Shown: positions 40,290 to 53,800 of the stretch, in pieces
How positions within the stretch are numbered: position 1 is the stretch's first letter
Layout of the letters: each line of letters opens with the position of its first letter
Origin: Eutrigla gurnardus
Taxonomy: Eukaryota > Chordata > Actinopteri > Perciformes > Triglidae
Direction of reading: 5' to 3'
Assembly (NCBI GenBank): GCA_963514095.1
Contig: OY741280.1
Location: 13,896,297 to 13,960,296 of the forward strand
Length of the DNA stretch: 64,000 nucleotides
Translations under genes and position numbers: made by a program
Notes under the pieces: model-generated
What the model was told of the DNA's origin: nothing
Seen by the model: the letters and a program-made list of their open reading frames with translations, nothing else
Database searches by the model: none

Positions 40290-43200
40290 CTTTACAAGAC
40301 GGTTCTGACTGCCGGCAGATCTCAGCGGGGACAAACGTGTCAACAAGCGATCGGATTGAACTCTCCGTCCATGATGAGATGTCTCGGGTGATTTTAAACC
40401 TTCAGCTTCCCTTCAAATCCTGCGTTGAGGCTTAATGTTTTTTTTTTTTTTTTTACAAAAATATAAGGTGCTATATTGTTTTTCTGTCAAGGCAGCTGCA
40501 GCGTGAAGGAAAAGAGTCGGCCACTTTGGGGATATTTATTTGTTATGTGAGAAACAAGTGAGTTCTCTTGTGATTGATGCCTTACAACTCAGACACCATC
40601 AATGTGGAGTCGGATGAAGTGATTCGTGCTAATAATCAGGGGTGTGAGCGGTTAAGCCACGGAATATTTCGAGGGGAAGCAACCAGAACAAACTGTGAAC
40701 GCTGACAATAAGAGAAATTATTTAGAATGAAATGCTGAAAGCAAGAAAGTGCAGGTGTGTAACAAACACGGGACTTTCACCCAGAAGAACGATGTTCATG
40801 TCCTGTGTGAAAACAAAAAGTTAATATTATTTTTACCTTACTAGTTATGTTAGTTACTTAAAATTTAAAAAAAGAATTACGAAACCTAAACAAGTAGTTT
40901 GTAAAATATCATACAAACTGTTATGAGGATGTAGCTATAATTGAAAAAAATAAAGACATACATAGAAAACCAGAATACGGTAACTTTCATAGCAAATCAA
41001 ACCTAAAAAAGAACCAGAAACGTGGTTCCAGCATCGATCCTCCTCCAGTCACAGCTCACATGAAAGCGCTTGTTTATCAGCAGCGTGTTCTCCACATGAC
41101 TGCGGAGCGGCTCATTTCGTCTAGCTGTTTCTTCCCTCCAGAGAGCACATGTGTTCTGAGAGCGAGGTCTTGTCGTACAGAGCCGTGATCAACAGAAGGT
41201 CGCCCGGGAAGCGGCGAGGGAAGACAACGGAGCGCGGGGGTTAATTTACCAAATCCTGGCTGTCGGCATGAGCACACATGATGTGCACGTCATGAGGATT
41301 CAAAAACGCCGCGTGCATCTCGCTGACACGTAATACTTCATGCATGTACAGATGTTACCACTCAGTAGCAGAGCAGCTTACTGGGGCTCGTCTTAAACAC
41401 CCTTTTTTTGTTTAGCGTCACATTTGTGCCGCCGTCTTGCGAGCTCTCCGCTCACCTGGTAACCGTGGTGACACGGAAGCAATTTACTTTGCGTTTAAAG
41501 AAAACGAGAGAACAAACAAAAACATCGACCGGCTGACAAAGTCATACGTGGAGTTTTTTGTATCCGTGGTGACAAGACGAAGATGGCTTGTTTCAGAAAC
41601 GACAGATTATTGACTGTGAATGGGACACCTCCATGTTGTTACTCTACAGGAGAAGCTATTAATTAGATCCTGTAGGTATCTTGTATGTGCATGCGATCAA
41701 ACTTTGAATTCAAAGGTCTTGTATTATACCCTTTTGTGACAGTATGACATTTATATTTAAAGGAAATATTCCTTGATAGAGACAATTACCAACGTATCAT
41801 GTGTTTTCGTCTTCCCTGTTGCCTGCATGAGTTCACTTTCTCTACATTAGCTCCCGCCGTCTATCATGTGTGACTTCTATTGTCTTTTTCACTGCTGCTT
41901 CTTACGTTTCCCCGCCACACAGAGCAGCTGCGAGGTACTGGAACTCTATTGTTTCTTGGGAGAAATGCCTCGGGCTAGTGTTCAAGAGCTGCGTGGGGTG
42001 GGAGCATGTCGACTTAAATACCTTCAGTGGAGACATGCCATGGCCTCTTTTATCAGGCGTCTCACTCGCTGAACTATAAAGCTTAAGCTCGATGTTAAAC
42101 CATGAAGTCAAATCCTGTTTTTTTTTTTATGACAATGTTTTATTCACTTTTTCCCCTTAAAAGGGATTATGTCCTTATTTGAAATTGCTCACAGCCATTC
42201 TAAAAGAAAAGTCCCATTCATTCAACTCTATATAAAAACATGTCGTACTAACAAGGCGCCATGTAGCAAGAGAAATATGTAAAAGTTATGCTCACATGCC
42301 AACAGACTTCATTGGACGTTTTTAATCTGCGGTGAAAAGACAACGAGGTGTTATGCGACTGACTACTTCTTCGTCGGCCTGGTGAGCAGCACTCTCCTGG
42401 GTGAAAGTTCTCGCTTTTTTGACCCATCCAGACAAATCGGACCTCCGCCCTGAGTTTACACTGTATGTCTTGTAGATGACATGGAAAGTTATACTTCTAT
42501 CAGAATCATCAAAAATCAATATGCCCTGAAATAAAAGGATTTCTGTCAATGTTTGGTGATGAGTAAATGGTCCATATTCATGGATAAGTAACGTTAATTA
42601 TATCTGCCAGCAGAAGGATGGCGACCATTCATTGGAGCGCTGAGCTGGATCACCGCCCTTCCTCCCCAGCTTTGATTCAGTAGCACAGCAGTGGTCTCAC
42701 ACCCCTCAGTCTGCTTCCCCTATTCAGCCTCTTGCTATCCCTTAAAGAGTGATGAAGGTGTGCAGTCTAGAAGGGCCTGCCATCATCCCCCACCCAAGGG
42801 ACTCAAGCTCTGTCTGGCATCTGAGGAGACTGAGCTTTTATTCATGTCAAAGATCACGACTCAGCATCGCGATCTTTGAAACCTGCTGTAAATGTTTCAA
42901 ATTCAGTTCTTTTGGAAGTTGCTGGGATTAAGAAGAGCTGTGGCTCACAGTAGGAAAGCTGCTGCTCACTCAGTGGGACCTGGAGATGGTCCAGAATGGG
43001 CTGCTGTAAGACCCCTTTGAGGGCAAAAAATGTAGGGGATTTGATGTGGCTGTCACTGTGTTTGACCCAATAAAGCCAGCCAAGAAGGTGGCTCTGTTGG
43101 GGCATCACAATGAATCCTTAAAAAATGGGAGGGGGCGAATGCTGGATTTGAACCCTGTGTGCCAAAAGTACCCCGAATGTTTCCCTGTTTTAGCCCCTCA

Positions 43201-43715
43201 ATCCCTCTAAAACAGGACATTTATACACACATCCAGGAAAAAGTCAGACCAGTTATTTGTCTGCTTAAAGCCGGAGTATCGCTGTTGTCAAAATCCAGGC
43301 TGTCACACTGGCTGGCTGTTTTTGACAGCAGAGAAGATGGTTGGAAGGACATTTCCGTGCAATTTGGAACAAGGGCACACTCTACCTGTATGGTGCAATC
43401 TAAGTAGGTTACTTGCAGCGGGATTCACTTCCCGCTGCCCACACAGCAGCTGGCATCCTCAAATCAGAGCTTAGTCAAAAATCTAAGGAGCTCCACAGAT
43501 CCATATCGTAGTGAGCTGGAGGGGATTTCCCCAGTTTTGTGTTGTGCCAACCTTCGTAACTGTAATTCAGATATATCCCTTACACAAACAACACCTGGGT
43601 CAGGATTCAATTTGTTTGTATATAAAATACAAACCGATTCAGATTCTGGAGCATAAGCAAACAATGTATAACTTAATAAACCGGGTTTTTCAGCTTCACA
43701 GAATTCCCTTTACAG
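40290..43715. other. intergenic, no gene seen
   Basis: Unique sequence with poly-T near 40439-40454 and 42118-42128. The minus strand at 43144-43154 has a pol III B-box-like word but no tRNA fold. No exon is recognised. Confidence 0.55.
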
Positions 43716-43860
43716 AATGGGGGTTGCTGTGGTGGGTCATCCTTTAATCACAAGGTTGACGGTCCGCATGTCAGCATCCTTGAGCAAGGCACTGAACCAA
43801 GACGAAGCCCGTTGTCCGTTAAAGTAGAAAGACACTAGAAATGCAGTCCATTTACCACAC
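43715..43860 (+). repeat. degenerate dispersed repeat ending TGCAGTCCATTTACCA
   Basis: CATCCTTGAGCAAGGCACTG followed by AACC, and then ATGCAGTCCATTTACCA at the right end, are hallmarks of a very common percomorph short element. The middle is shortened compared with the usual copies as I remember them. Confidence 0.7.
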
Positions 43861-44069
43861 AGTCTGTCTTAGAAATCCATAAATGTGGCAGAGATACTCT
43901 CTATTACACTCGAGAAGAGTTTGCTGTATGATTTTGTGTTTTCGAGTTCAGTCCGTCAGGATTTCACAAAATCACTCAAACAACGATTTCATCCGGGACA
44001 TGGAGTTTATTTTACAACTGAGGATAAAAGAATGCCATTCGGAATAATTGGGTTGATGATAAAACCTGG

Positions 44070-45243
44070 AAATCTATCATTGGGTGAGAATTTATTTTTT
44101 CAACCTTATGTACAGGACCATGCATCACAGCAGATGCCAGTAAAAGTCTGTCATTTTATGTAAATCGCATTGAAGGACCTACTTTTCACTGAAAAAGGAC
44201 ATTGGGGTCCAACAATATTCTGTAGTTTTATACATTTCCCCCCATATTTGTCTAGAAAATAACATTATAAAAATGCACACAGTACAAATAATGTTGAACT
44301 GTAAAGAGCAAGATATGCTGACATACATGTATACATACTTGCTGATTATTCATACAATTACTTTTAAACTTCATTAATTTTACAACTGTAGCTTCACAAT
44401 AATAAAATTGGTAGCCCACTAACGCAAATACTGTACATGTTGAAACAACGAGGAAATTATATTTACCTAGAGAAACAAATATTCTAAACATTTCGTAAGC
44501 AATTTCTGTGATTTTAATGGCAAATACAAAACAATATTATAGTTGCCACGTTGATCAAGGGAATTAAAAGTTGAAAAGGGGGATGTGTTGTCATTTCTAC
44601 CTACACATTTCTTCATCAATTTACACTTGCGTAAAGTGCTGGAATCATCTTAATATTTTAGAACATCATCTTTTACATGGCTACTTTCATAACCATATAC
44701 CTTCATTGAAACGGCTACGCCTGCAGTTTGATACAGGGACATCGGTTTTGTCATTGTGGATGAAATTTCATCAGACATAATATGCTCACTGTTTTACATA
44801 AAGACATGCACAAACTGTCTCATAAATAATAGGCAAGTTGTGTTGAAACATATTCATTTTGAAAAAAAAAAAAAAATCATTCAAAATCAGTGATGAAAAC
44901 AAGAGCGTGGTCCAGTTTTAAAACAACAGATGGACTTTTTCCCAAAAGGCTCAGATTAAATGCAGTGCATGAGGAAAGCAACAATCAGTCAGTGACTATA
45001 TAGTGCCAACGCTGCTGCACCGATTTGGTAGGTTTACGTAACCAAAACAAGTTACGAAAACTTTTAAAATGTATCTGCAGCGCAAGATTCTGGTATTTAT
45101 GGATAACTGAATACTTACAGTATGTGGTATTAAAGCTACCATGTTTCCATGACAATGTGTGTCAATACAGTTGTGGCACTATCTGTTATGACAGATTGTA
45201 GCTTAGAGTTATAGTGCAACAGTAATCTGTCATGCTATCAACT
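44070..45243 (-). other. tshz1 3' UTR (predicted)
   Basis: AT-rich, repeat-poor sequence directly downstream of the tshz1 stop on the minus strand. Polyadenylation signals AATAAA (TTTATT on the + strand) occur at 44096-44091 and 44011-44006, suggesting a 3' UTR of about 1.15-1.25 kb. The boundary is inferred. Confidence 0.45.
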
Positions 45244-48200
45244 TCATTGTTTATCAAACTTCTCCAACTCTTTCACAAAGATGAGGTGGTCCTCGGGTGA
45301 CTTTCCATGCGTTTTGCAAAGGTGCAATTTGATTGCATGTTTGCTCACAAATGTCCGATTGCACAGTTTGCACTGATTTACTGAGCCAGCGTCTTCTTCT
45401 GTAAGTCCAGAGGAACTGAAAGTCTTATCCTCTATTCTGACTGCCTGCTGCTCTATTAAATCTATGGAAAGCTTTGAGAGGTCCTTCAGGGTAAACCCAA
45501 GATGGGACTCCAAATGGTGAATGTAGGAGGAGGGAGTCCTGAACTGGGAAGCACAGTCGCCGCACAAAAACATCGGTTGGCCAGTGTCAATATTTTTTAG
45601 GAACTTTGTGCCCCCTGTCCGCTTTAACTGGTATTTCACATTGGCCAGCCAATGTGAGATAGTAGTCATAGAGAGACCAGTGAATTTACAGATGTGGACC
45701 CGTTCCTGGGGTCCCAAGTCACTGACCACAAGCTTTCCGTCAGCAGTCTCCCGTAGACTGGAGACAAACTGGGCCTGGAGAATCAGCAGGTGCTGGGGGT
45801 TCCAGTTCGACTGTCGGCCCTTCCGTCTCTGGATGGGAGACAGCTCGTCCACGCTGTCCTCAAAAGTACAGCCATCAAGGTCCGATTTCTCAGAGACCGA
45901 GGAAGGGGTCGTAGACTTTGGTGTCAAACGGCCCGTCAGATTTTTCACCATGTCTGAAATATCCATCAAGGCATTCTCCCGCAGAGGCGGAGATGAGGAA
46001 TGTGAGATACCTTTGAAAGCTGGTTTGCTGTCGTTTGCGCTGCCATTATTGTTTGGTGTAGAAGCGGCCCTCTGTGTACTTCCATTGGCGTTTTTGGATT
46101 TGGTCAAGTCCATGGGCTGATCACTATCATTGCAGTACTGACTCACAGGCTCCGTTGATATAACCTGAGCAGAGTTGCTGTTGGTCTTATAAAGCATCCC
46201 AAAGGGGTCTATGAAGGGTGTGGCCACTTTTGCAGCTTTCCCCAAGTGGTTGTTCATAATAGACCGCAAAGCGCTGAGAGGGTTGACGAGCGGCTGTTCG
46301 GGTGAGTGATCGGTGATGATGCTCAGGTTATTGCAGCCGTTGCTCACAGGCTTTTTGGGTGAATCGACTTCACTTTTTATCTGCGTCTCTACTTTACTCT
46401 CCGTTTGCTCTCTTTCTTTGCCTCTTGACTCAGTCTGCTCCTCCAGCATAGTGCTTTTTACTGCCCTTGAACTTTTTTCCGGATTAGCTGAAGACAGTTT
46501 GTCCTTCGGATTTGGCAATGGAGACTTCGCAGACCTACCCTTACTATGTACAGGTTTTTCCTCTTTTTCACTTTTTACGGAAGTTTTCCCCGTCACTTTC
46601 TCAACAAGTTGCTCCATGGCCAGCACATTGCTCTTGTGACTTGGAGGTGGGGAGGGGCTATTTGGTGAATGGATCAGAGCTCCTAAGTCAGAGGACAGTA
46701 CCTTCAAACTGTTGCTGCTGAATAAAGGTTGAACTTGTGCACCTGACTGAAAGGTAGACTTCAAGGATCCATGGAGTTGATAGGCAGCATGAATGCTGGG
46801 GTATCCACCCCAGGTTGGTGTGCCTGTTTGGGCCTTGGTGATTGCACTTGTAACTGTATTCTCTAAAGACTTTAGGATGTCCAAGCCTCCTTTAGGTGCC
46901 TCTTCCAAGTCTTCTTCTCTCAGATATTGGTAAGATCTGACCTTTCTAGGTTTCTCAGCTTTTTCAGAAGGATCTTCTTTCTCCTCTTTTATTTTTTTCT
47001 CTGGTTCCATCATTTCCATTTTCTCGTCCTCTGCCTTTTCCTCTTTCGTGTCTTCGTTTTTCTCCTCGGGGCTAGTGGGCTGCAATGGGGAATCAGGCTT
47101 GCCATTAGGCGCTGGGAGTCGTGTGGTGGTCGGTGGTAGAGGAATCGACTGAAACTTCTCCTCAACGACAGGATCAAAAACGAGCTGCTTCCCCTTTTTA
47201 GAGGCTGTATTGGTTACTTTGAGAAAGTGGCCCGTGACCATCATATGGGCTGTTAGTTGCTGCAAGGTGTCATGCGAACTACCACATTCCATGCATTTGA
47301 GTATTTGTGCCTTGCGAGCCTCAAACTGCCAAGTATAACTGGCACCGTTTTGGTAACCGTAACGATTGTTTGGAGTGACGTAAGGATTGGCCACTTTTTG
47401 GTCTTTGTGAGACTCTCCCAGGAGTATGCCAGATGAGACAGACTCTGGCGAGCTCGGGGACATTAAGTCTTGAAATGCTCTTTTTTTGGTTGGGTGTACC
47501 AGCTTTGAGGTGAGAGCTGGCATTGGTTCTTTTAGAGGCACTTTCTGATAGTGTTTTGTTTTGATCATATGAACACTGAGGTCTTGCAAAGATTCAAAAG
47601 AGTGGCCACAGTACATGCACTTAAGAACTTTCTGGGCATCTTCTTTGCCTTCCATCTCCAGCAGAGAACGCTTACGTGGCTTGGACCACCGCCTGCTTCG
47701 ATCATCCTCTGTATCCTTATTGTCGTCACGGTAGTGTCCTGTCTCATTCATGTGCACCGTCAGGCCGACCAAAGTGTCATAGGCACCGCTACAGTCCTTG
47801 CACCTGAACTTGCTGGCACCCGTAAACACAGGGCCATAGAGCTTATTGTTTTGCCTGTAAAGCTGCACGGTGCTGAAAAGGCTTGGCTCTGGAAGGAGTT
47901 GGTATGGGACATGCTGTAGGGTTTTGGCCAACGCCGCCTGGTGCCAGTCATAAGCTAATCCTGTGCTGCCAGAGTTTACACTGGTGCCACTGTTGCTCGA
48001 CACTGCTCTGGTGGTGGTACTGCTGATGGTAATATTAGTGGTAGCTGAGGCATTGCTAGTGCTACATCTGCTCTTCAGATGGATGCTGCCTGGGCTGGGA
48101 CTGTTCAGGAACCCGTTGCTCCCTTTTTGATTGCTCCCACTGTCATCGCTAGGTATGTTATTGTTCCCTTGTTTACTTTTCAGCATGTCCATTGCGATGC

Positions 48201-48578
48201 TGGACCAGGAGGCATCTGAGATCAGGTTTGCATAGACGGATTTCATTTTTGCCAGACTGTCCTGTAGCGAGAGGCCATTGATGGAGTCTGTGCTCTCTTC
48301 TAGTTTATCCTCTACATTTTCCTGATCATTGAAGGACGGCGTGGTCTTAACGTCCACCAGGTGTTCACTGGTGGTGCTGAGTGGAGAGGCGTAGCCTGCA
48401 TCTGGGTTGGTGCCATTGCTAAGTGGAGAGTTTTGGCAGCTGTAATGATCACCTGCCTCCTCGTCATCATTGAAAAGATAGTCGGCATCTTCTTGACCAT
48501 CCAGGGAAAGGCCGTCGTCTTGCAGATGTTCCTCTTCGTCAGTCTTATCCACTTTGAATTCTTCATCGGGTCCATAAG
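45244..48578 (-). CDS. tshz1: Teashirt zinc-finger homeobox 1, terminal coding exon
   Basis: Nuclear transcriptional regulator of the teashirt family, which acts mainly as a repressor in vertebrate development. The exon codes for 1110 residues. I number residues from the TTG at 48591, whose first four codons are intron. Three widely spaced teashirt fingers, C-x2-C-x12-H-x5-H, are at C264-H286, C325-H347 and C433-H455. A CtBP-type motif PMDLT is at 826-830, where human TSHZ1 has PIDLT. An atypical homeodomain spans about 922-992 (GRQSNWNPQHLLILQAQF, HWLANVKYQLKR). Two C-terminal fingers are at C1010-H1030 and C1074-H1095. Long Lys/Glu- and Ser/Thr-rich linkers lie between. TSHZ1-specific words such as NPYVTPNNRYGYQNGASYTW, SIPLPPTT and HSPEQPLVNPLSAL separate it from TSHZ2 and TSHZ3. 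The true exon start is 48578, after the acceptor TTGTGTTTTCCAG (AG at 48580-48579), in phase 1; codons begin ..(G)CT TAT GGA. The stop is TGA at 45246-45244. The short first exon, expected to encode a MPRRKQQAPRR-type start, lies beyond the right edge. Confidence 0.95.
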
Positions 48579-49189
48579 CTGGAAAACACAAAAGAACAGC
48601 AAACTGATATTAGACATTGTTTATACCTATATATTGATACATTAGAATGACAACAATAATGCATCTACCACCCTATATGAAGGTATGTGCAATAATCCTA
48701 AGGAGATTTTTGTCAAATGTCCCAAAAGAGGACACAGGTTTGCAATAATAAAGTGGCAAACATCCATATCTTGACAATGACAAATAGTCCTCTTCACTGC
48801 GCTGCCTAATGAACCTATTGAACACCACAGCTCAGCATGGCTAGGGAGCAGAGCTGAGCCACCCACATATTTCTGCTTGGTTTAAAAACTAAAAACAAGC
48901 ACAATTTCAAATTATACAGAGAACAAATCCTCTGCAAAGATGATACTTATTAATCATGTGGTGAGATCTGTTACTTCCCAATAGAAATGAAGACACTTTT
49001 TGGTCTCTTCACAATCGGAAAGAAAAAATAACTGGAAAGAAGAAAATGTGTGTCACTGATTGCTCTGTTAAACCTTCCTTTATAACACATGCTGAAGTAA
49101 CAATGAATGAATAACATGAATTTACTGCATAGGTGAAAACATTTCAGTATATTCATCAAATATAAAATGTTCTCCTTATCAGCAAATTG

Positions 49190-49500
49190 AAATGCCAGAG
49201 CAGCCTACGGCCATATACCAGGCAGAGCACTTCACTGGCTGTTTTGCGGCTGTGTAGCGACTACGGATCCCTTTCAGACTTTGATTTGCTCTATTCTTCC
49301 AACGTGCCACACATACTATGGATTCACAAGTAAGAGATAGTGGAGGAAAATGCCAGCTGCATCAGCCTTGCCAAGCCATGGTTGGCTGGAGTCAACTTGG
49401 CATCGACTGTGGAAGTCCTCACAGTGTGATGCGAGGAAACGGCCAGTGGACATGACAAGCCGTGTTGTTGCTGCCTATGCTCCCAGAGTACTCACAGCTT
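49190..49500. promoter_or_regulatory. candidate intronic conserved element
   Basis: A unique stretch of intron 1 with AGCCTACGGCCATATACCAG and CAGACTTTGATTTGCTC, lying 0.6 kb upstream of the tshz1 terminal exon. No simple repeat. Inferred from composition. Confidence 0.22.
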
Positions 49501-51250
49501 CAAGTGTGCCATTTTAAAAAGAAGAGAGAGAGAGAGAGAGATTTATAGTGTCAATGGAAAATGGCCGCCCGCTCTCTGTAACCGTGGACGATTTTCACAA
49601 ATCATTTGTTTCTGAAAACTATAAAATCGGTGTTGAAATTGCTTTGAGCCTCCAGAAGCACTAAATATAATAATGAGAAGAAATTAAAAGCAATAATTCT
49701 CCAAAATAGTAAAAAAAAAACGGTTGACATCTGATCCTGGAACCAGATTAGGAGAGAAATATTACGGAGAAGAAGGGAGAAGGAGAAAGAGAGGGTTAAA
49801 TATGCTAAGGCAGCTCCCCCAATCCATTCCTCGTAAGATGCTTGTCTGAGGTGCCAGAATCAGTCTCCAGTGAGGAGGCAGATGTGCTGTCAGCTTCAAA
49901 CAGCATGTAGCTCTCTATCCCATAATCGGAATGGACATAATACCTGATGTTTGTGAGGTGCCAGTTACTGCTGCCTGGGAAAAGCTGGAGGTCCAACAGC
50001 TGCAACCCTCAGCCTTGTGTGTGTGTGAGTACATGTACAGCCATCCTCTTAATTAAACCGTTCCTGTGCTAGTTTTGCTCTGTGAGCTCGTAATTCCACA
50101 GAGACCACACTTTCACATTCACTTGAGTTAGTGGCTAATTTAGAAGGTTTTAACCGTTTGCCGATGCAGCTTCACAGCTTTCTTTTCAACCTGTCTGGTT
50201 GTCGGCGTCGAGACGCATCCCGCCGTATTGAAATAAATGCAAAAAAAACCTGAACCTATTCAATATCAATGTGGTGAGAGTGCTCAAAGACAAAGCAGCT
50301 GAGCTGAGCTGACAATGTGAGAGAAACCTGACAGCAGTACAAACACACACACATACATTCACACACTCTCAAAAGCACACCAGCCCTAAATTCCCGTCTC
50401 TCCCTGCCATCCTCCGTATGTTGCCTTGACAGGCATCAGTGTCAGGAGTGTGTCAGTGTCAGCCCGAGGTGTCAGTGTCCACGCAAACAAGCCGGAGAAG
50501 AGGTGGGAGGGGAAAGTAACAACAACAAACACAAGTCAGCCATTTTTTTTTTCACCCCCCCCTCCTCCTCCCCTGCACGGAGCCTCCTCCTTCACCATCT
50601 GTGTCAGAAAAGCTGCGGGTGCCACCGCCGGCTAATAAGGCAATCAGAGATGGAAAAGATGCTGACACGGCGGCTTTCGAGCGTCACTCAGAACAAAAGA
50701 GGAAGAGGAGAGGGAGGGGGAGAGGGATAGGGAGGGGATTAAAACGGGGGTGGGAGGGGAGGAGCGGGGGAAGGTGTCTGTTGTGGTTGTCAGTCAAAAA
50801 CATAAGCCCACTTTGTCCTGTCAGGGTGGATAGGGAAACGAGAGGGGAAGTTTTGAAAAGAGAGGAGAAAAGATGTGTTTAGGCCAGCGAACAAGAGGTG
50901 TGTGTGTGTGTGTGTCTGTATGTGTGTCTCTCAGAAAAGAACAAAACATGGCAGGGAAACAAGTTAAACAGCATCCAACAAACTAAGTATGAGATCAGAA
51001 GAGAGAAAGTAGAGAAATTTATGCTGTGTGCGAGTTTGTAGGTGCATGTGTGTGTGTGGACGATAGGTGTGGCTGATCACGTGTGTGTGTGTGTGTGTCA
51101 AGTGTCACAGAGTGTCAGGTGCATGCAGGGATGCAATGTGGCTGGCGGGGGGAAAGCGAAGCCATCTGCGTCTGGAGAGGAGCCTGTCACTATTGTTGTG
51201 CCCAGAGTCCAGGATTTCCTGCTGTAGACAGGTGACACCACAGTAGGACA

Positions 51251-51372
<122 letters not shown>

Positions 51373-52008
51373 TCCCTCCCCCAAGACAGGAAGCTGTGTG
51401 AGGTCCACACACACACAAACGCATACACACAAGACATGTTGCTTTTTCTACACATTTGAAGAGAACAAATGTTGAGTTGAGAAAATGATTTCCTTGCTTC
51501 TAAATAGACACACGCCTTGATATTTATTATCCAACTAGAGACTGGATTTACTGATTTAAATCATCATTTTTCCAAATTTAAACTAAACTTTATTCAATTT
51601 AAAGGAGGTTGGGTATCGGTGCTTTTGTTAAGACAGTTACCATTTGAGTTTATGTTTCATCATTTATAAAAAAAACAATAAAAAGATATAAAAAACAATA
51701 AGAAAAGAAGAATCATCAATAGTATGAGTACACAGCCCTAACTTAGCATGAACATACGTGCTCATTTCAACCGTGCCAAAATGTTGAAAGATGTATTAAA
51801 ACTGAGAATTCATTTTCAATTTAAAGCCACATTAAGTATGACTTTGACCGCCCAATAACACAAAATAATACAATATGTTTTATTATAGTGACGAATCCAG
51901 CGACACTTAGTTGGTGTCAGACTCACTGACCAGTTCTAAGGGGGAGACCAGGTGAGATCATTCGAGTGTGACATGGCACTGGTACAATCAACACAACTCT
52001 TCTTACAT

Positions 52009-52012
<4 letters not shown>

Positions 52013-52058
<46 letters not shown>
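52013..52058. repeat. (AC)n microsatellite
   Basis: A pure AC tract of 46 bp, followed by imperfect ACACCCACACACAC. Confidence 0.95.
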
Positions 52059-52060
<2 letters not shown>

Positions 52061-53753
52061 CACACCCACACACACGTTCCCCTCTAAACCTTCTTCATTT
52101 ATTCATGTTGTCTCGGAGAAGAGGGCAATCCTGGCTCTCATTTGCAGTGCTAATGTCCAATTCCGCCAGCTTTCACCCGGCTGATTTACCCCGCGTGGCC
52201 GAGCACCGCATCCAGAGCGGGGGCCGACCGGCGAGGCTCACACCGTTTAGTGGCCCTTCAAAATGGGAGCTCCGGCGTGGCAGTCTTATTTCTCTCCCCC
52301 GTTTCGCTTTGTCACCGGCCCCTCCATTCCCCGCCACTCACCTCTGATGGCTTTGGACAGGCCTGATCAGTGTGTGTCATTGACCTGTGCGACGTGCATG
52401 GGTGTGTGTGTGTTTCGGCGGAGGGAAGGCTGTAAATAAAATGACATTATTATTTCCTCTGTCCTATCATGTAGAAAAGCCAATTATGGTAATGCTTAGT
52501 ATGTCAGGCAATCTCTGTCTCTCTCTGCTCTCGCCCGTCCTCTTCATTCTTGCTCTTTTTCTCTCTCTCCGGGACAGTCATGGCTGCTCTTTCATAGGAC
52601 CTGACAGTCTTTGGACTACACCGCCGCCGCCGCCGTACACCGAGGAAAACCAACTGTCTCCTCTCGGCCTCAAGGCAACCTCACTTATACGGCCTTTCAT
52701 GCTATTCTGCATAAAGAGTTGCAATCAGATCTGAACTCTATATTGTCAAACTGATTTTTAGTAAGTTTAATTATAAGGATTTCAGAGCAACTTTGCATAG
52801 GTAAATTCAAGTGAGTGCTTTTTTTTATTGTCACCCCCCTCCCACCAAAGCTACATAGATAAGTGAAGCCATGGTTACCATGTATTAGCCATAATTTAAC
52901 CCGCAGCTTGCTTGACCAGACATGTAAAAGCCTACCTAAGAGCCCCCCCTCCTCCTGCCAGCGCCCCTCCACTAACCCACCCGGAATAGACCACCATATG
53001 GCACAATAGCTCCGGGGCTTGTAATAGCTCGTGTGTCGTATAAATCCACCTTCTCAGCTTCCACGACTCTTCCGGTTGGGGAAAACACAACAGCCGGCAC
53101 AGTCTGCTCTTCATGCTGGTACCTACATCTCACTTTTTGTGAGATTTTGTGACTAGGATCCTTCATAAAAGATATATTGAGAAAAAAATGACCTTTTCCT
53201 ACACTTTTGACTATCCTGAGGGTTTTTTCACATATGTTTCAAGGTATAATTTGCAATTACTTGAACTCATATTATGCTAATAGCCTTTTTAAATGGGTCA
53301 CAGAGACTGTGTATTTTACCTCTGGCTCAGCTTCATTAGGTGTACAATACGTGTATATATGCTTGGTGCGACTGAGGAAGAGCAAATGATAGCTGCTAAT
53401 AGGATAGATCAGAGATGAAACGCAGCAACCGACCTGGAAAACTGCAGCCATTTTCTTCTAAAGAAAATTATTTCCAGTTCTTTCTCCAATCGCTTTGCAA
53501 GTTTCTCCTCGTCCTTTTTCCTCTCTCTATTTCTTTCCACCCGTTTGTTCAGATCTCCTGTGAGCCAGTTTCGACACGCCATGACAGTGACTGTGGTCTA
53601 TAAATCACCTTTTCCCTGAACTGTCAGTGCCTGCTTGCTCTGAGATGAAACAACAGCCATTAGATCATCGGCGCGGCAGATTCCAGCCCTTTCTGCTCTG
53701 CTTTTCAGCCAAACCCCCCCCACACACGCACCCAACAATCGAACATTGCTCTG

Positions 53754-53755
<2 letters not shown>

Positions 53756-53795
<40 letters not shown>
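53756..53795. repeat. (AC)n microsatellite
   Basis: A pure AC tract of about 40 bp. Confidence 0.95.

Positions 53796-53800
<5 letters not shown>

Noticed and set aside
43144..43154. Pol III B-box-like word GGTTCAAATCC on the minus strand
   Set aside because: No A box at the right distance and no cloverleaf. The T-arm bases do not pair, so it is not a tRNA; a SINE relic is possible but unsupported.
45584..46120. 178-codon plus-strand frame inside tshz1
   Set aside because: Shadow of the tshz1 coding strand; the minus-strand protein accounts for this sequence completely.
48579..48591. Start of tshz1 at the TTG at 48591
   Set aside because: The first four codons lie in the intron before a clear TTTTCCAG acceptor. 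TSHZ1 begins on a separate short exon.
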